Counted from the first letter of the stretch, positions 16,511 to 26,053 are shown. The stretch is DNA of 64,000 nucleotides from JAXMHB01 sp046346965 (GCA_046346965.1 JAXMHB010000004.1:124001-188000), one strand, 5' to 3'. Made by a program: numbers and translations. The notes: a model not told the origin generated them from the letters alone.

Positions 16511-17203
16511 TTAGCCGATGAACTCAGGCTGGATGGACACGCCGTCTTCTGCGCCGAGCTGCAGGGGCGCCGGCAGCGGCTGCCCATCGAGGTGGATGCG
16601 GCCCTCGCGAAGCACGACCCGGCCGGCGGCCAACAGCGCGATGCAGCGGGTCAGCAAGCGATGCTCCAGCGGCAGCAGGCGCGCCGCCAGCGAGTGCTCG
16701 TCGTCGCCCGCTTGCACCGGCATGCTCACCTGCATCAGCACCGGGCCGCCGTCCAACACCGGCGTGACGAAATGCACGCTGGCGCCGTGCAGCGACTCCC
16801 CGGCGGCGAGCACGCGCGCGTGCGTGTGCAGGCCGGGATGGCGCGGCAGCAGCGAGGGATGGATATTGATCAGCCGGCCGCCCCAGTGCTCGACCGTTGC
16901 GGCGCCCAAGATGCGCATATACCCGGCCAGCACCAGCCAATCCGGCCGGAACGCGTCCACTGCGGCGCGCAGATCCGCCTCATAGGCCGCCTTGTCCGGG
17001 TACTCGCGCGGCGCACGGGTCCAGATCGGAATCCCGGCCGCGCGCGCGTGCTGCAAACCGGCCGCGTCGGGACGGTCGCTGGCGACACCGACCAGCTCGA
17101 TCGGCAGCACACCTTGCTGCTGCGCCTGGATCAGCGCCTGCAGATTGCTGCCACGCCCGGACAGCAGGACGGCGACGCGCGCGCGCTCAAACGATGGCGA
17201 CAC
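16511..17203 (-). CDS. purN: Phosphoribosylglycinamide formyltransferase 1
   Basis: This is the third step of purine synthesis, formyl transfer from 10-formyl-THF to GAR. ARVAVLLSGRGSNLQALI is the phosphate-binding N-terminus, VLAGYMRIL the core, and INIHPSLLPRHPGLHTH holds the catalytic Asn-His. A conserved aspartate follows in QAGDDEHSLAARLLPLEHRL. The GTG at 17203 is taken as start; it lies inside the end of purM, overlapping by 17 nt in another frame, which indicates coupled translation. Confidence 0.95.
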   Translation of the reverse strand: MSPSFERARVAVLLSGRGSNLQALIQAQQQGVLPIELVGVASDRPDAAGLQHARAAGIPIWTRAPREYPDKAAYEADLRAAVDAFRPDWLVLAGYMRILGAATVEHWGGRLINIHPSLLPRHPGLHTHARVLAAGESLHGASVHFVTPVLDGGPVLMQVSMPVQAGDDEHSLAARLLPLEHRLLTRCIALLAAGRVVLREGRIHLDGQPLPAPLQLGAEDGVSIQPEFIG

Positions 17204-18227
17204 GCCCGTCCCCGCCGCTGTGCTCGACCACGCTGCCGATGTCCCAGGCCTCCAGGCCATGCGCCTGCAGGCGCTCGATGGCCGCCGCCACGTGCGCGCC
17301 GTCGAGCACCAGCACGAAGCCCACGCCGCAGTTGAAGGTGCGCCACATTTCCTGACGCGCCACCTGTCCGGCCTGCATCAACCAGGCGAACACCGGCGGT
17401 TCCGGCCAGCAGCCGCTGTCGATGCGCAGGCCCAGACCCTCGGGCACCACGCGGATAATGTTCTCGGTCAGGCCACCGCCGGTGATGTGCGCCATCGCCG
17501 CGATCGGCAGATCGGCCAACAGACTCAGAATCGGCTTGACGTACAGCCGGGTCGGCGCCATCAGCGCATCGCCCAGGCTCTGGCCGCCGCAATCCTGCGA
17601 CAGATCGGCCTGCGCCCGCGCCAGGATGCGGCGGATCAGCGAGTAACCGTTCGAATGCGGCCCGGAACTGGCGATGCCCACCAGCCGCTGACCGGCGCGC
17701 ACGGCGCTGCCGTCCAGCATCTTCGAGCGCTCCACCAGCCCGACGCAAAAGCCGGCCAGATCGTACTCGCCCGGCGGATACATATCGGGCATTTCTGCCG
17801 TTTCGCCGCCCACCAACGCGCAGCCGGATTCCTCGCAGCCGCGGGCTATGCCGGCTACCACTGCTGCAGCGACCTCGACCTCCAGCTTGCCGGTGGCGAA
17901 ATAATCGAGGAAAAACAAGGGCTCGGCGCCCTGCACCAGCACATCGTTGACGCACATGCCAACCAGATCGATGCCGATGGTGTCGTGCCGACCCAATTGC
18001 TGCGCCAGTTTCAGCTTGGTGCCGACGCCGTCGGTGCCCGACACCATCACCGGCTCGCGATAGCGCTCCAGCGGCACCCGCACCGAGGCACCGAAGCCGC
18101 CGACGCCGGCCAGCACTTCCGGACGCAGGGTGCGGCGCACGGCCGGCTTGATGCGCTCGACCAGACTGTTGCCGGCATCGATATCGACACCCGCATCGCG
18201 ATAGGTCATCGGCTGGGACTGGCTCAT
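17187..18227 (-). CDS. purM: Phosphoribosylformylglycinamidine cyclo-ligase
   Basis: The 346-residue protein carries the AIR synthetase hallmarks: YRDAGVDIDAGNSLVERIKP, VSGTDGVGTKLKLA, GIDLVGMCVNDVLVQGAEPLFFLDYF, GGETAEMPDMY and AHITGGGLTENIIRV. It closes the imidazole ring in purine synthesis using ATP. It is upstream of and overlaps purN, and is divergent from the DUF2066 gene across a 129-bp gap that must hold both promoters. Confidence 0.97.
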   Translation of the reverse strand: MSQSQPMTYRDAGVDIDAGNSLVERIKPAVRRTLRPEVLAGVGGFGASVRVPLERYREPVMVSGTDGVGTKLKLAQQLGRHDTIGIDLVGMCVNDVLVQGAEPLFFLDYFATGKLEVEVAAAVVAGIARGCEESGCALVGGETAEMPDMYPPGEYDLAGFCVGLVERSKMLDGSAVRAGQRLVGIASSGPHSNGYSLIRRILARAQADLSQDCGGQSLGDALMAPTRLYVKPILSLLADLPIAAMAHITGGGLTENIIRVVPEGLGLRIDSGCWPEPPVFAWLMQAGQVARQEMWRTFNCGVGFVLVLDGAHVAAAIERLQAHGLEAWDIGSVVEHSGGDGRVAIV

Positions 18228-18356
18228 GGCGCGCTACCGTCGGCAAGAAAGGCGCGCAGCATAGCGGTCCAGGCTGAACCTGCGCACCCGCCGCGCCGGT
18301 GCGATGCGGGCTCTGCCCTGCCATACTGGACGCATTGTGAACTGAGGAAATCAGGC

Positions 18357-19379
18357 ATGCGCCTTGCGGCACTGTGCGGATGGTTGCTGGCAGTCTGGGC
18401 CGGCTTGGCCACGGCGGCGGATTTGTATACCGGCGAGGTGCCGGTGGCCGACCAGAGCGATGGCGCGCGCAAAGCAGCCACGGTGGAAGCCTTGAAGCAG
18501 GTGCTGGTGAAGGTCTCGGGTGATCCGGCGGCCAAGGATCGCCCCGAGTTGGCAGGCGCATTGGCGGATCCGGAACCGCTGGTGCAAGCTTACTACTATC
18601 GTCAGGACGTGGACCGCAGCGGACCGACACCGGCCCTGAAGCTGTACTACGCTGCCAACTTCGAACCGCGTGCGATCACCCGCCTGCTGTCGAGCAGCGG
18701 GCTGTCGCAATGGGCGCGCGAGCGCCCGGCGCTGATGGTCTGGGTGGCGGCCGATGCCGGCGGCACGCTGGGGCTGTTGAGCGAAGCGCAGCTGGCGCCC
18801 TTGCTGCGCCACGGCAGCGAGCGTGGCATCGAACTCCGCGCCGCCGGCACCAGCGAGGAAGAACGCGCCAGTACGCTGGCGCTGGTGGAACGGCAGTCGG
18901 TCGAGGGCCTGCGCGCGCAGGCGGCGCGCTCGGGCGTGCCGGGCGTGCTGGCGGGGCGCATCTACAGCACCGCAGAGGGCCTGGTCGGGCGCTTTGCCTA
19001 TGGCGACGGCGAACGCAGCGAACCCTTCGACGTGCGCGGCGCGGATCTGGGCGTGATCCTGCGCGCCGCCGCGGATGAGACCGCCAACCGTCTGGCCGCG
19101 CGCTATGCCTTTGCCGCGGCCGACAGCGAACCGGTGCACGTCCAGACCATCGTGCGCGGCATCCGCAATGCCGGTGACTACGCGAAGGTGCAGTCGTATC
19201 TGGCCTCGCTGTCGGTGATCAAATCGATCACGCTGGCGGCTGCGGCGGCCGATACGCTGACGCTGGATCTGAACGTGGCCGGCGGCAGCGAGCGGCTGAC
19301 GCAGATCGTCGGCATCAACGATGTGCTGACGGTCGCTGGCAATAGCAGCGACGGCGCCCTGGTGCTGGAAGTGCGCTGA
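18357..19379 (+). CDS. DUF2066 exported protein
   Basis: The 340-residue protein starts MRLAALCGWLLAVWAGLATA, a signal peptide, with GAGG at 18344-18347. The mature start ADLYTGEVPVADQSDGARK and the helical AATVEALKQVLVKVSGDP are characteristic of DUF2066, a conserved periplasmic family of unknown function that precedes the phosphatidyltransferase/AI-2E/hda genes in this order. The frame is open far upstream, but only this start gives a signal peptide and a ribosome-binding site. Confidence 0.9.
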   Translation: MRLAALCGWLLAVWAGLATAADLYTGEVPVADQSDGARKAATVEALKQVLVKVSGDPAAKDRPELAGALADPEPLVQAYYYRQDVDRSGPTPALKLYYAANFEPRAITRLLSSSGLSQWARERPALMVWVAADAGGTLGLLSEAQLAPLLRHGSERGIELRAAGTSEEERASTLALVERQSVEGLRAQAARSGVPGVLAGRIYSTAEGLVGRFAYGDGERSEPFDVRGADLGVILRAAADETANRLAARYAFAAADSEPVHVQTIVRGIRNAGDYAKVQSYLASLSVIKSITLAAAAADTLTLDLNVAGGSERLTQIVGINDVLTVAGNSSDGALVLEVR

Positions 19380-19455
19380 AGCCGCGTTCGTGTAGCGCTC
19401 CGTAGCTACCGGGCATGAATTCCGCAATCGAACTACGGAACACCACACTAGTGCG

Positions 19456-20031
19456 ATGAACGCCGTCCGCCCTACCCCGCTGCGCCATCTGCCCAACGCG
19501 CTGTGCGTGTTGCGGATGCTGATGGCGCCGCCGATCGCCTGGATGATCGTGGCCGATCACGCCGAGCTGGCGCTGGTCTGCTTCCTGATCGCCGCGGTGA
19601 GCGATGTGGTGGACGGCTGGCTGGCCAAGCGCTACGGCTGGCAGAGCCAGATCGGAGGCTGGCTGGATCCGCTGGCAGACAAACTGCTGGTGCTGAGCAC
19701 CGCCACCGCGCTGGCGCTGCACGCCGATCTGCCCTGGTGGCTGTACGGCCTGATCGCCGTGCGTGATCTGGTGATCGTCAGCGGAGCCGTGGCCTATCAC
19801 TTTCGCTACGCGCCGTTGCACGCCGAGCCGACCATCCTCGGCAAGCTGACCACGCTGACGCTGGTAGTGCTGCTGGTACTGCTGCTCTATCGCAATGCGC
19901 ACACGGGTTTGCCGATGGCGGTGGCCGATGCATTGATTCTGCTGTCGACCGCGCTGCTGCTGGCCAGCGGCGCGGACTATGTACGCCGCTGGAGCGCCAA
20001 GGCGCGCCTATTGAAGCGAGGACCTGGATGA
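19456..20031 (+). CDS. CDP-alcohol phosphatidyltransferase family protein
   Basis: The 191-residue membrane protein has the CDP-alcohol transferase signature in SDVVDGWLAKRYG followed by GGWLDPLADK, with the four aspartates in place; the usual Ala-Arg after DGxx is Ala-Lys here. About five helices are visible. It should transfer a phosphatidyl group from CDP-diacylglycerol to an alcohol (PgsA or cardiolipin-synthase-like). The start follows 76 bp of intergenic DNA containing a 7-bp inverted repeat (19399-19405 and 19433-19439). Its stop overlaps the next gene by 4 nt. Confidence 0.88.
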   Translation: MNAVRPTPLRHLPNALCVLRMLMAPPIAWMIVADHAELALVCFLIAAVSDVVDGWLAKRYGWQSQIGGWLDPLADKLLVLSTATALALHADLPWWLYGLIAVRDLVIVSGAVAYHFRYAPLHAEPTILGKLTTLTLVVLLVLLLYRNAHTGLPMAVADALILLSTALLLASGADYVRRWSAKARLLKRGPG

Positions 20032-21176
20032 GCACCCTGCACCGCTGGCAATTGCTGGGCATCGTCGTCGGCATCGGCGGCTTGCTGTACCTGCTGGGAC
20101 CCGTGCTGACGCCCTTTGCGGTCGCGGCGCTGCTGGCTTATCTCGGGGACCCGCTGGTGGATCGCCTGCAAGCGCGCGGCCTGTCGCGCAGCGCGGCGGT
20201 GGCGATCGTGTTTGCCGCGATGACGCTGGCGCTGCTGCTGCTGCCCTTGATCCTGGTGCCGCTGCTGGAAGACCAGATATCCACCTTGTTCGACAAGCTG
20301 CCGCTGTACCTGGGCTATGTGCGCGATCGCATGATGCCCTTCCTGGTGGAGCGCCTGGGCATCGATCCGGCGCTGTTCAGCACCGACCAGTTGCTGAGCA
20401 TGCTCAAGGCGCACTGGCAGCAGGCCGGCGGCGTGGCGACCAGCGTGCTCAAGCAGGTGTCGCAGTCCGGGCTGGCGATCATCGGCTGGATCATGAATCT
20501 GTTGCTGATTCCCGTAGTGACCTTCTATTTCCTGCGCGACTGGGATGCCATGAAGGAGCGCCTGCGCGAGTTGCTGCCGCGCCATATCGAAGGCCGCGTG
20601 GTCGAGCTGGCGCGGCAATCCGATGAGGTGTTGAGCGCATTCCTGCGCGGGCAACTGGCGGTGATGCTCGCCCTCGGCCTGATCTACTCCATTGGTCTGT
20701 GGATGGCGGGCCTGAAACTGGCCTTCCTGATTGGCATGGGCGCCGGTCTGCTGAGTTTCGTGCCATATCTTGGCGGCATCCTCGGCGTTGGCGGCGCGGT
20801 GATCGCGGCGCTGGTCGAGCATCGCGACGTGATCCACGTGGTGTATGTGCTGGCGGTGTTCGGGGTCGGCCAGACGCTGGAGGGCTTCGTGCTGACGCCG
20901 TGGCTGGTGGGTGATCGCATCGGCCTGCATCCGGTGGCAGTCATCTTCGCGATCCTGGCCGGCGGCCAGTTGTTCGGCTTCCTCGGCGTGCTGCTGGCGC
21001 TGCCGGTCACCGCCGTGCTGATGGTGATCCTGCGCCATGTGCACGAGCGCTACGTCCAGAGTGAGCTGTATCGCGACGGGCAGGCGCCCACCGCAACGCC
21101 AGCACCCGGCGAGACCGTGGCCGCCGCTGCCGAGCCAGCCACGCCGGTGGTCCCTGACGCCACGCCGGCGCCATGA
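20028..21176 (+). CDS. AI-2E family transporter (PerM/YdiK-like permease)
   Basis: The 382-residue protein has the repeated-helix layout of the AI-2E exporter superfamily: an N-terminal pair of helices, a soluble segment (EDQISTLFDKLPLYLGYVRD), then five or six C-terminal helices including LKLAFLIGMGAGLLSFVPYLGG and the conserved GDRIGLHPVAVIFAILAGGQ. A disordered A/P/T tail ends it. The substrate is unknown; members near hda are often labelled permeases. It overlaps its upstream and downstream neighbours by ATGA. Confidence 0.9.
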   Translation: MSTLHRWQLLGIVVGIGGLLYLLGPVLTPFAVAALLAYLGDPLVDRLQARGLSRSAAVAIVFAAMTLALLLLPLILVPLLEDQISTLFDKLPLYLGYVRDRMMPFLVERLGIDPALFSTDQLLSMLKAHWQQAGGVATSVLKQVSQSGLAIIGWIMNLLLIPVVTFYFLRDWDAMKERLRELLPRHIEGRVVELARQSDEVLSAFLRGQLAVMLALGLIYSIGLWMAGLKLAFLIGMGAGLLSFVPYLGGILGVGGAVIAALVEHRDVIHVVYVLAVFGVGQTLEGFVLTPWLVGDRIGLHPVAVIFAILAGGQLFGFLGVLLALPVTAVLMVILRHVHERYVQSELYRDGQAPTATPAPGETVAAAAEPATPVVPDATPAP

Positions 21177-21847
21177 GCCAGCTGCCGCTGGCGCTGGGCG
21201 GCCTCGGGCCGCCGGATTTTGCGCACTACTGGCCCGAGGGCGGGCTGGTATCGACGCGGCTGCAGGCCTTTGCCCGCGCGCCGGGCGCGGCGCAGATCCA
21301 TCTGACCGGGCCGGAGGGCAGCGGCAAGACGCATCTGCTGCTGGCCTGCTGCGCGCTGGCCGAGTCGCTGGAGCACTCGGTGCAGTATCTGCCGCTGCAG
21401 CGGGTGCCGATCGACGCGCTGCAACTGGCCGGCGGTGTCGATCTGCTGGTGATCGACGATGGTGATCGCGCTTTGCTGGAGCGCGAGTGGGCGCTGGCGC
21501 TGTTCGCGGCGATCAATCGCCAGCACGATGTGCGCCGGGCGCTGCTGCTGGCCTCGCGCGCCGGGCCATCGGCGGCGCTGCTGCCGGACCTCGGGTCACG
21601 GCTGGCGCTGGCCGAGCGCTTGCGCCTGGCTCCGCACACCGACGAGGCACGGGCGGCGATCCTGCGCCACCGCGCCAGTCGCGCTGGCATTCCGCTCGAT
21701 GATGCGGCGGTCGACTATCTGCTGCGCCATGGTGCACGCGAACTGAAGTCGCTGATGGCGCAACTGGCCGCGCTCGATCGCGAGGCATTGGCGCGCGGGC
21801 GCCGTGTCACGGTGCCCTTGATCCGGCAGGTGCTGGGCCAGGGCTGA
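21173..21847 (+). CDS. hda: DnaA regulatory inactivator Hda
   Basis: The 224-residue AAA+ protein starts MSQLPLALGG; QLPLAL is the beta-clamp binding peptide of Hda. A Walker A GPEGSGKTHLLLA and Walker B LLVIDDGD follow, with the arginine-finger region around LPDLGSRLALAERLRL. With the DNA-loaded clamp, Hda triggers ATP hydrolysis by DnaA to prevent reinitiation. It is the last gene of a three-gene coupled run and ends inside a 12-bp inverted repeat. Confidence 0.95.
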   Translation: MSQLPLALGGLGPPDFAHYWPEGGLVSTRLQAFARAPGAAQIHLTGPEGSGKTHLLLACCALAESLEHSVQYLPLQRVPIDALQLAGGVDLLVIDDGDRALLEREWALALFAAINRQHDVRRALLLASRAGPSAALLPDLGSRLALAERLRLAPHTDEARAAILRHRASRAGIPLDDAAVDYLLRHGARELKSLMAQLAALDREALARGRRVTVPLIRQVLGQG

Positions 21848-21867
21848 ACCGGACGCCGGTTCAGCCC
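21841..21867. terminator. Bidirectional hairpin between hda and pilU
   Basis: GGGCTGAACCGG (21841-21852) and CCGGTTCAGCCC (21856-21867) form a perfect 12-bp stem with a 3-nt loop, overlapping the hda stop codon and lying just past the pilU stop codon. There is no T-run, but the position between convergent genes fits a shared terminator. Confidence 0.75.
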
Positions 21868-21875
21868 GTCTGGCG

Positions 21876-23000
21876 TCAACGCTCGATCAGTTCCACGCCT
21901 TCCATGCCGGCCGACAGCGTGTGGGCGTCGCCGCCCTGGGCCAGCTTGATGCGCAGACGTACCTCGTTCGAGGAATCGGCGTGGCGCAAGGCGTCCTCGT
22001 AGCTGATCTCGCCGGCCTGATAAAGCTCGAACAGGCTCTGGTCGAAGGTGCGCATGCCGAGGTTGGTCGATTCCTTCATCACATCCTTGAGCTTGTGCAC
22101 CTCGCCCTGACGGATGTAGTCCTGCACCAGCGGCGTGCCCAGCAGCACTTCCATCGCCACGCGGCGGCCCTTGCCGTCCGGCGTCGGAATCAATTGCTGC
22201 GCGACGATGCCCTTCAAGTTGAGCGACAGATCCATCAGCAGCTGCGGACGGCGGTCTTCCGGGAAGAAGTGCAGGATGCGATCAATCGCCTGATTGGCAT
22301 TGTTCGCGTGCAAGGTGCAAAGGCACAAATGGCCGGTTTCGGCGAAAGTGATCGCGTGCTCCATGGTTTCGCGGGCGCGCACCTCACCGATGAGGATGAC
22401 GTCGGGCGCCTGACGCAGCGTGTTCTTCAGCGCCAGCTCGAAGGTGTCGGTATCGATGCCCACTTCGCGCTGGGTGATGATGCAGCCTTCGTGATTGTGC
22501 ACGAATTCGATCGGGTCCTCGATGGTGATGATGTGCCCGGTCGAGTTCTGATTGCGGTAGCCCAGCATCGCCGCCAGCGAGGTCGATTTGCCGGTGCCGG
22601 TGGCGCCGACGAAGATGATCAGACCGCGCTTGGTCATCGCCAGCGTCTTCAGGATCGGCGGCAGACTGAGCTCGTCGATGGTCGGAATCTTGGTCTCGAT
22701 GCGACGCAGCACCATGCCGACCTGATTGCGCTGGTAGAAGCAGCTGACGCGGAAACGGCCGACGCCCTGCAGGCTGATCGCAAACTGGCATTCGTGGGTC
22801 TTTTCAAACTCCTCGCGCTGCGAGGGCGTCATCACCGAGAGCACCAGATCGCGGCTCTGCTGCGGCGTCAGCGCGCTCTGCGTGATCGGCGCGATGCGCC
22901 CGTGCACCTTCATCGAGGGCGGCACGCCGGCCGTGATGAACAAGTCCGATGCCTTCTTGTGCACCATCAGCTTCAAGAAGGAATTGAAGTCGATGCTCAT
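21876..23000 (-). CDS. pilU: Type IV pilus retraction ATPase PilU
   Basis: The 374-residue hexameric ATPase has the N-terminal PilT/PilU domain (ASDLFITAGVPPSMKVHG), Walker A GATGTGKSTSLAAM, the Asp box TIEDPIEFVH, Walker B DVILIGEVRARETME and the His box HLCLCTLHANNA. It aligns better with PilU than PilT by its length and the KTHECQFA segment. PilU is an accessory retraction motor that acts with PilT. Confidence 0.95.
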   Translation of the reverse strand: MSIDFNSFLKLMVHKKASDLFITAGVPPSMKVHGRIAPITQSALTPQQSRDLVLSVMTPSQREEFEKTHECQFAISLQGVGRFRVSCFYQRNQVGMVLRRIETKIPTIDELSLPPILKTLAMTKRGLIIFVGATGTGKSTSLAAMLGYRNQNSTGHIITIEDPIEFVHNHEGCIITQREVGIDTDTFELALKNTLRQAPDVILIGEVRARETMEHAITFAETGHLCLCTLHANNANQAIDRILHFFPEDRRPQLLMDLSLNLKGIVAQQLIPTPDGKGRRVAMEVLLGTPLVQDYIRQGEVHKLKDVMKESTNLGMRTFDQSLFELYQAGEISYEDALRHADSSNEVRLRIKLAQGGDAHTLSAGMEGVELIER

Positions 23001-23094
23001 ATCGGAACCTCCGCCGCCAGCGTCCAGTGACCTCTCGATTGTGCCTCAAGCCGCCGGGGAAGTCTGCGCCGGCGCGCCGCATCCGGCGCTGGTC

Positions 23095-24171
23095 TCAGCG
23101 ATCCCACGCCGGAGCGTAATCGGCCGGCGGCTCGGGCGGCAATTGCTGCAGCTTGAGCAAGGCGCGCGCCACGGTCAGCTCATTGGCCGCGGGCATGTCC
23201 CAAGCTTGACGCCATTGCGCGAAGCTCACCGGCTGGCCCGGCCCCACGTGCTGTAGGCCCATTTCCACTTCCCAGGCCAGCTGCCGACGCAGCGCCAGCG
23301 CCTCGCTATGCGCGGGACTGTCCGCGGCAGCAAGGCGCGTCTGCAGACTGACGCCGAGTGAGCGCGCGACCATGGAATCGCTGTCGCTGACCATGGTCTG
23401 CGCAATGCTTGCGCAGGCCTCGCGCCAGGGCTGACCGTCGGTCTCCGTACACCAGCTGCTGAGTGTCTCCAGATAGGGCATGGCCAGCGCACTGGCGACG
23501 CCGACTGCCATCAGCACCGGCAGGTCCTCGCGCCCGGTCTGCGCCCAGGCCGCCTCGCCGCTGGTGTCTGGCCAATGCTCGGGCAACGGAACTTGATCGT
23601 AGGCCTGGATCAGCATGCGCATCGAGGCCGAGAAGTGGGTGTCGAAGCGATGGGCCTGTGCCGCCTTCTGCAGCAGTTCCATCGCCTCGGGGATGGTCCC
23701 CGGCTGCCCGCGATCCGGCAGCATCGCGACCCAGGGCACGGCATTGTCGGGTTCCAGTGTCTGCAAGCGAACGAGCAGCTTGAGCCTGGCGGCGGCCAGA
23801 TCGGCGTCGCTGATCTCCTCGCGCGTCGGCGGATCCAGCGCCGCCCACACCAGCAGCACCGGATCATCGGCGCCGTCCTGCAAGGCGGCGTCGAACAGGC
23901 CGTGCGCGCGGGTACGCAGCGCGGTCGCCTGCTCCATGCTGTCGGCCGCGCGCGCGGCATCGCCGAGCAGCATCAGGCCCGCCACCCAGCGTTCGCGCGC
24001 CGAATCGCTGGCCGCCAGCGTCTTGATGGCGCGCTGCGCATAGTCGGCAAAGGCACGGTCCAGTTCCGCCTCCAGCGCGGGCGCCTGCGCTGCCGGCGGC
24101 GGCACATCCTGAGCATCGGCGCAGGCGACCCACGCCACGCACAGACCGGCGAGCAGCGCCGCAATACGCAC
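23095..24171 (-). CDS. Exported protein of unknown function between pilT and pilU
   Basis: About 358 residues. The GTG at 24171 is chosen because it starts a signal peptide (VRIAALLAGLCVAWVACADA) and lies 5 nt from the pilT stop codon, with GAGGG upstream inside pilT. The mature protein is almost wholly helical and rich in A, L and E, with repeated patterns resembling TPR/Sel1-like helical pairs (AMELLQKAAQAHRFDTHFSA). No motif was identified. Because it lies between the two retraction ATPases on the same strand, a pilus-related or merely co-transcribed role is possible. Confidence 0.75.
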   Translation of the reverse strand: MRIAALLAGLCVAWVACADAQDVPPPAAQAPALEAELDRAFADYAQRAIKTLAASDSARERWVAGLMLLGDAARAADSMEQATALRTRAHGLFDAALQDGADDPVLLVWAALDPPTREEISDADLAAARLKLLVRLQTLEPDNAVPWVAMLPDRGQPGTIPEAMELLQKAAQAHRFDTHFSASMRMLIQAYDQVPLPEHWPDTSGEAAWAQTGREDLPVLMAVGVASALAMPYLETLSSWCTETDGQPWREACASIAQTMVSDSDSMVARSLGVSLQTRLAAADSPAHSEALALRRQLAWEVEMGLQHVGPGQPVSFAQWRQAWDMPAANELTVARALLKLQQLPPEPPADYAPAWDR

Positions 24172-24176
24172 GGCGC

Positions 24177-25217
24177 TCAACCCTCGAACAGCCGCTTGTC
24201 CTTGGCGTAGGTTTGCGCCTGCTGACGGGTAATCAGACCGCGTTTGACCAGATCCTGCAGGCACTGGTCGAGCGTCTGCATGCCGTAATTGGCGCCGGTC
24301 TGGATCGAGGAATACATCTGCGCGACCTTGTCCTCGCGGATCAGGTTACGGATCGCCGGGATGCCCACCATGATCTCGTGCGCAGCGACGCGGCCACCGC
24401 CCACCTTCTTCAGCAGCGTCTGCGCGATCACCGCGCGCAGCGATTCCGACAGCATCGAGCGCACCATCGGCTTTTCGCCGGCCGGGAATACGTCGATGAT
24501 GCGATCGATGGTCTTGGCGGCCGAACTGGTGTGCAGGGTGCCGAACACCAAGTGGCCGGTTTCCGCGGCGGTCAGCGCCAGGCGGATGGTTTCCAGGTCG
24601 CGCAACTCGCCGACCAGGATGTAGTCGGGGTCTTCACGCAGCGCCGAGCGCAGTGCTTCGTTGAAGCCGTGGGTATCGCGATGCACCTCGCGCTGATTGA
24701 TCAGGCACTTGTTCGAGGTATGCACGAACTCGATCGGGTCTTCGACCGACAGCAGATGCGCGTACTCGTTCTTGTTGATGTGGTCGAGCATCGCCGCCAG
24801 CGTGGTCGACTTGCCGGAACCGGTGGGGCCGGTCACCAGGATCAGGCCCTGCGGCACGTCGATCAGTTCCTTGAACACCTTCGGGGCGCCCAAGTCTTCC
24901 AGCGTCAGGATTTCCGAGGGAATCGTACGGAACACCGCCGCGGCGCCGCGATTCTGGTTGAACGCGTTCACGCGGAAGCGCGCAAGTCCCGGAATTTCAA
25001 AGGAAAAGTCGACTTCCAGAAACTCTTCGTAGTCGCGCCGCTGCTTGTCCGACATGATGTCGTACACCAGCCCGTGCACGGCCTTGTGGTCGAGCGCCGG
25101 AATGTTGATGCGGCGCACATCGCCGTCGACGCGGATCATCGGCGGCAAACCCGCCGAGAGATGCAAGTCGGACGCCTTGTTCTTGACGCTAAAAGCTAAG
25201 AGCTCGGCGATATCCAT
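24177..25217 (-). CDS. pilT: Type IV pilus retraction ATPase PilT
   Basis: The 346-residue protein shows MDIAELLAFSVKNKASDLHL at the N-terminus, Walker A GPTGSGKSTTLAAM, the Asp box SVEDPIEFVH, Walker B DYILVGELRDLETI and the His box HLVFGTLHTSSAA. The AIRNLIRE helix, needed for retraction, is present. PilT powers pilus depolymerisation and twitching motility. It is divergent from the YggS-type gene. Confidence 0.97.
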   Translation of the reverse strand: MDIAELLAFSVKNKASDLHLSAGLPPMIRVDGDVRRINIPALDHKAVHGLVYDIMSDKQRRDYEEFLEVDFSFEIPGLARFRVNAFNQNRGAAAVFRTIPSEILTLEDLGAPKVFKELIDVPQGLILVTGPTGSGKSTTLAAMLDHINKNEYAHLLSVEDPIEFVHTSNKCLINQREVHRDTHGFNEALRSALREDPDYILVGELRDLETIRLALTAAETGHLVFGTLHTSSAAKTIDRIIDVFPAGEKPMVRSMLSESLRAVIAQTLLKKVGGGRVAAHEIMVGIPAIRNLIREDKVAQMYSSIQTGANYGMQTLDQCLQDLVKRGLITRQQAQTYAKDKRLFEG

Positions 25218-25342
25218 GACGATCCTCGGCGACGGGCGGATCGGGCCAGTATAACCAGCAAGTTGCGCGCATTCGCAGCCTGCGTGTGCGGCGTACGCGC
25301 GCCTGCAGCCCGCGTATGCTGCCGGCCTTTTGGGGGATGCCC

Positions 25343-26017
25343 ATGAGCGAGCTCTGTATCCGACTCGACCAGATCCGCCAGCGCATCGACGCCGCGGCGG
25401 CGCATCCGGTCAGCCTGATCGCCGTCAGCAAGACGCAGCCCGCCGATGCGGTGCGCGCGCTGTATGCCTGCGGCCAGCGCAGCTTTGGCGAGAACTACGT
25501 GCAGGAAGCGCTGGCCAAACAGGCCGAACTCCGCGATCTGGCCATCGAATGGCATTTGATCGGACCGCTGCAGTCGAACAAATGCGCCGAGGTTGCCGCG
25601 CATTTCGACTGGCTGCAGACGCTGGACCGCGCCAAGCTGGTGCCACTGCTCGCCCGCCACCGGCCGGCCCAGTTGCCGCCGCTCAAGGTGTTGATTCAGG
25701 TGAACATCGACGACGAGGACAGCAAATCGGGCGTCGCACCGGAGGCGCTGTGGGCGCTGGCGGCGCAGGTGGCGGCCGAGCCGCGACTCAGCCTGCGCGG
25801 GCTGATGGCGATTCCGCGTCCGTGGCCGGAAGCCGAGCGCCGGCGCGCGAGCTTCCTCGCCTTGCAGGCGCTGTCACAGCAACTGCGCGAGCGCTATCCC
25901 GGCGCCGATAGCCTGTCGATGGGGATGAGCGAGGACTTTGAACTCGCCCTTGCCTGCGGCGCGAACATGGTGCGCGTGGGCTCCGCGCTGTTCGGGGCGC
26001 GCCCCGCCAAGCGCTGA
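25343..26017 (+). CDS. PLP homeostasis protein, YggS/PROSC family
   Basis: The 224-residue alanine-racemase-fold protein has the PLP lysine in SLIAVSKTQPADAV, then SFGENYVQEALAK, EWHLIGPLQSNK and the phosphate-binding end SLSMGMSEDFELALACGANMVRVGSALFG. YggS/PLPHP proteins keep free PLP in balance and have no known catalytic reaction. The start at 25343 is preceded by GGGGGA. The gene pair pilT/yggS is commonly divergent in gammaproteobacteria. Confidence 0.93.
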   Translation: MSELCIRLDQIRQRIDAAAAHPVSLIAVSKTQPADAVRALYACGQRSFGENYVQEALAKQAELRDLAIEWHLIGPLQSNKCAEVAAHFDWLQTLDRAKLVPLLARHRPAQLPPLKVLIQVNIDDEDSKSGVAPEALWALAAQVAAEPRLSLRGLMAIPRPWPEAERRRASFLALQALSQQLRERYPGADSLSMGMSEDFELALACGANMVRVGSALFGARPAKR

Positions 26018-26053
26018 ACGCTGCGCTCACCGCTGGCCTGCAACACTGGGCGG

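Noticed and set aside
16992..18356. Long N-terminal extension of the DUF2066 frame
   Set aside because: It is antisense to purM and its sequence is unlike protein; the start at 18357 has a signal peptide and a ribosome-binding site.
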